DNA of 64,000 bases, from NCBI GenBank assembly GCA_947090765.1, contig OX352322.1, positions 5,129,501 to 5,193,500 on the forward strand, in the 5' to 3' direction. A program made the position numbers and the translations under genes. The stretch comes from Pseudomonas sp. MM223. GTDB lineage: Bacteria; Pseudomonadota; Gammaproteobacteria; Pseudomonadales; Pseudomonadaceae. Numbering within the stretch: the stretch's first letter is position 1; every line of letters starts with the position of its first letter. Below are positions 62,771 through 64,000 of the stretch, piece by piece. The notes beneath the pieces were generated by a model. That model saw nothing but the letters and a program-made list of their open reading frames with translations. It was not told where the DNA came from and did no database searches.

Positions 62771-63643
62771 TTAGTTGAATGGGAATGGCAGGTTGTCCGT
62801 CTTGATGACGAGCGCCTGCGGGTATCGATCGGTGGGGATGTCGAAATAGGCGTTGGCAGCAGTAGTGCTGTAAATCATCGTGGTGCGCGCAGCATCGCAG
62901 GCCATGAAGTAGATGCCTCCGGCTGCACCATATGCGCCATCCATGTGCGCTTGCATGCTCCCGCGAGCCGGGAATGGCGAGCCTGGCGAAGACATATCAT
63001 CCATGATCCCTTGCCCGAGCGAGCGTGAAAAGGTCGTGCTAGCAGCGAACTCACCCGATCCTATCGCGATAAAGATCCTCGCCACGCAGTAGTAGGGGCC
63101 GCTACTGATAAACCTAGTAGCCTGCTTGGTCGCGCCGGCGAAAGGAACGCCGTACATGGCAATACCGTTGATTACCGTCGGTGTTGGGGGTGGTGGCGCA
63201 TTTATCCTGGCGACGATGTTGAGCGGATACTGCAGAGAGTTGAAGGTGAGCGCGCCGGATTCGTCGTAGCACTTTAGGCCGGCCCCATTCAGCGTGTTCC
63301 GCATGGTGTCGAAGTAGTAGAACTTCGTTGAGGGGCTGGCCCCGATGAAGTAGAACGTCGTGGTGTCACCTGACTTTGAGGATCCGCAAGAGATCCCCGA
63401 ACCCGTGATGAATACGATCGGCGCTACTGCCCCCGTAACGCTGAAACCGTGGACTGCATCGGTTATCGACGACTCTGCATAACTGCTCCCTTCATTGGGT
63501 GGCAACTGGGCTGAGCGATGATAGAGGCGCGGCCAATTGACCTGGAACGAGAGATAGCCGCTTTTAAGAAGACCGTAAGTAATCTTCTCGGTATCGAACA
63601 GTAACTGCCCGTTCTCCTTGTAAACCTTCAGACCTGCTGACAT
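62771..63643 (-). CDS. Tail-associated protein beginning M-S-A-G-L-K-V-Y
   Basis: The 290-residue product starts at ATG 63643 (MSAGLKVYKENGQLLFDTEK), overlapping the previous stop by one base. Its first 20 residues resemble those of the gene upstream, including AGLKVY and the DTEK/DMTS position, and the body is beta-rich with many Ser, Gly and Tyr. It is probably a fibre-tip or decoration protein; no named family is recognised. Confidence 0.65.
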   Translation of the reverse strand: MSAGLKVYKENGQLLFDTEKITYGLLKSGYLSFQVNWPRLYHRSAQLPPNEGSSYAESSITDAVHGFSVTGAVAPIVFITGSGISCGSSKSGDTTTFYFIGASPSTKFYYFDTMRNTLNGAGLKCYDESGALTFNSLQYPLNIVARINAPPPPTPTVINGIAMYGVPFAGATKQATRFISSGPYYCVARIFIAIGSGEFAASTTFSRSLGQGIMDDMSSPGSPFPARGSMQAHMDGAYGAAGGIYFMACDAARTTMIYSTTAANAYFDIPTDRYPQALVIKTDNLPFPFN

Positions 63644-63957
63644 TAGTAGTAGCCATAGTGAATGCGGCAGTTGAGTGAGTAGAAGCCCCAGCCGCCGGCG
63701 TATGAGTACTGCCAAGCCAGAGTGGCGGCGGAGGCCCCCACGGCCAGGGTCACCCCCGGCCGCTTGCCGAGATACTTGTTCTGGGCGGAAAGCTCGGTGA
63801 TGGCGTAGAACAGCGTTCTCCCAGCCGGCGGCAGGGGAATCGAGAGCGACCCATTGGCCGCCCCCGTATCCACGTACCCCATCATCTGGCTGATCGTGCT
63901 GGTCATATCCAGCAGCGCCAGGCCGCTCGGGTCGTAGACCTTCAGGCCTGCCGTCAT
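63643..63957 (-). CDS. Small tail protein with the same N-terminal motif
   Basis: The 104-residue product starts at ATG 63957 (MTAGLKVYDPSGLALLDMTS) and ends in a Tyr/His-rich tail (HYGYY). It overlaps the partial gene upstream by the ATGA junction and the next gene by one base. The shared AGLKVY start with the downstream gene suggests duplication of an N-terminal module. Likely a tail-tip component. Confidence 0.65.
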   Translation of the reverse strand: MTAGLKVYDPSGLALLDMTSTISQMMGYVDTGAANGSLSIPLPPAGRTLFYAITELSAQNKYLGKRPGVTLAVGASAATLAWQYSYAGGWGFYSLNCRIHYGYY

Positions 63958-64000
63958 ACGTTTACTCCCAGGTCGATCGCCAGGTTGCCGTTGGCGTGGT
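63954..64000 (-). CDS. 3' end of an upstream prophage gene
   Basis: The minus-strand frame reads HANGNLAIDLGVNV followed by TGA, which overlaps the next ATG (ATGA). Only the last 14 residues are in the window. Probably another tail gene. Confidence 0.55.
   Translation of the reverse strand, partial: HANGNLAIDLGVNV

Larger units (their letters stand above)
59359..64000. mobile_element. Prophage, one end (continues beyond window)
   Basis: Begins at the split tRNA-Ser and carries, in order from the edge, a cargo gene, two spanin genes, a lysozyme-like gene, tail-fibre assembly, tail-fibre and further tail genes, all lysis and tail genes on the minus strand. No integrase or repressor lies in the visible part. 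Confidence 0.85.

Noticed and set aside
59426..64000. Integrase or repressor of the prophage
   Set aside because: No tyrosine or serine recombinase motifs in any frame here; these genes must be outside the window.

Overview
The window is chromosomal DNA from a fluorescent Pseudomonas, most likely of the P. putida group. The evidence is high GC, dense two-strand packing, many REP-type inverted repeats of the kind that punctuate P. putida intergenic regions, a 363-residue XenA-type reductase, and a hydroxyproline-catabolism cluster in the P. putida gene order. All calls come from reading the sequence; no database search was run.

Layout. (1) 1-6711: a MoxR-type AAA ATPase (cut by the window edge) with its VWA partner, then the 5-oxoprolinase genes pxpA-pxpB-pxpC with an adjacent MFS transporter gene that carries a single-base frameshift, and a divergent LysR regulator. 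(2) 6816-12374: small membrane proteins, a class II glutamine amidotransferase, oligopeptidase B, an HNH protein and a SpoU-type RNA methyltransferase. (3) 12551-18651: a catabolic operon of uncharacterised substrate (GntR regulator, FAD amine/amino-acid oxidase, MFS transporter, DapA-superfamily lyase, aldehyde dehydrogenase). (4) 19022-28292: amino-acid permease, YcgN, nitroreductase, an rnd-ycgL-dehydrogenase operon, a lipid-A phosphoethanolamine transferase and a YdcH-like protein. (5) 28418-36636: a Cys/Met PLP enzyme with a divergent Lrp regulator, an FdhF/YdeP-type molybdoenzyme, moaA, a bestrophin-like protein, moaB and a LysR regulator. (6) 36624-44268: the complete trans-4-hydroxyproline pathway (LhpR-type regulator, permease, epimerase, deaminase, ketoglutarate semialdehyde dehydrogenase, D-hydroxyproline oxidase). 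(7) 44387-47879: xenA with its divergent ArsR regulator, an IS3-family element sitting inside a REP, and a SufR-like regulator coupled to a secreted His-rich protein. (8) 48762-56036: malate:quinone oxidoreductase, an ECF sigma/FecR/TonB-receptor iron-uptake set, a small DUF4223 lipoprotein and a LysE exporter. (9) 56064-59259: an accessory patch with a stand-alone AAA ATPase behind a strong dyad, a candidate three-way-junction RNA upstream of a DUF6124 gene, a DUF3077 gene and a RelE/HigB-type toxin-antitoxin pair. (10) 59359-64000: the edge of a prophage inserted in a tRNA-Ser gene; only the 3' half of the tRNA is present. It is followed by a HEPN-like cargo gene and, on the minus strand, tail-fibre, tail-fibre-assembly, lysozyme and spanin genes.

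The most unusual signals are the structured RNA candidate at 57517-57590, the R-x4-H (HEPN-like) gene at the prophage edge, the orphan oxidase/DapA-like/ALDH operon that mirrors the hydroxyproline pathway, and the single-base frameshifts in the MFS gene and in the IS3 orfA.
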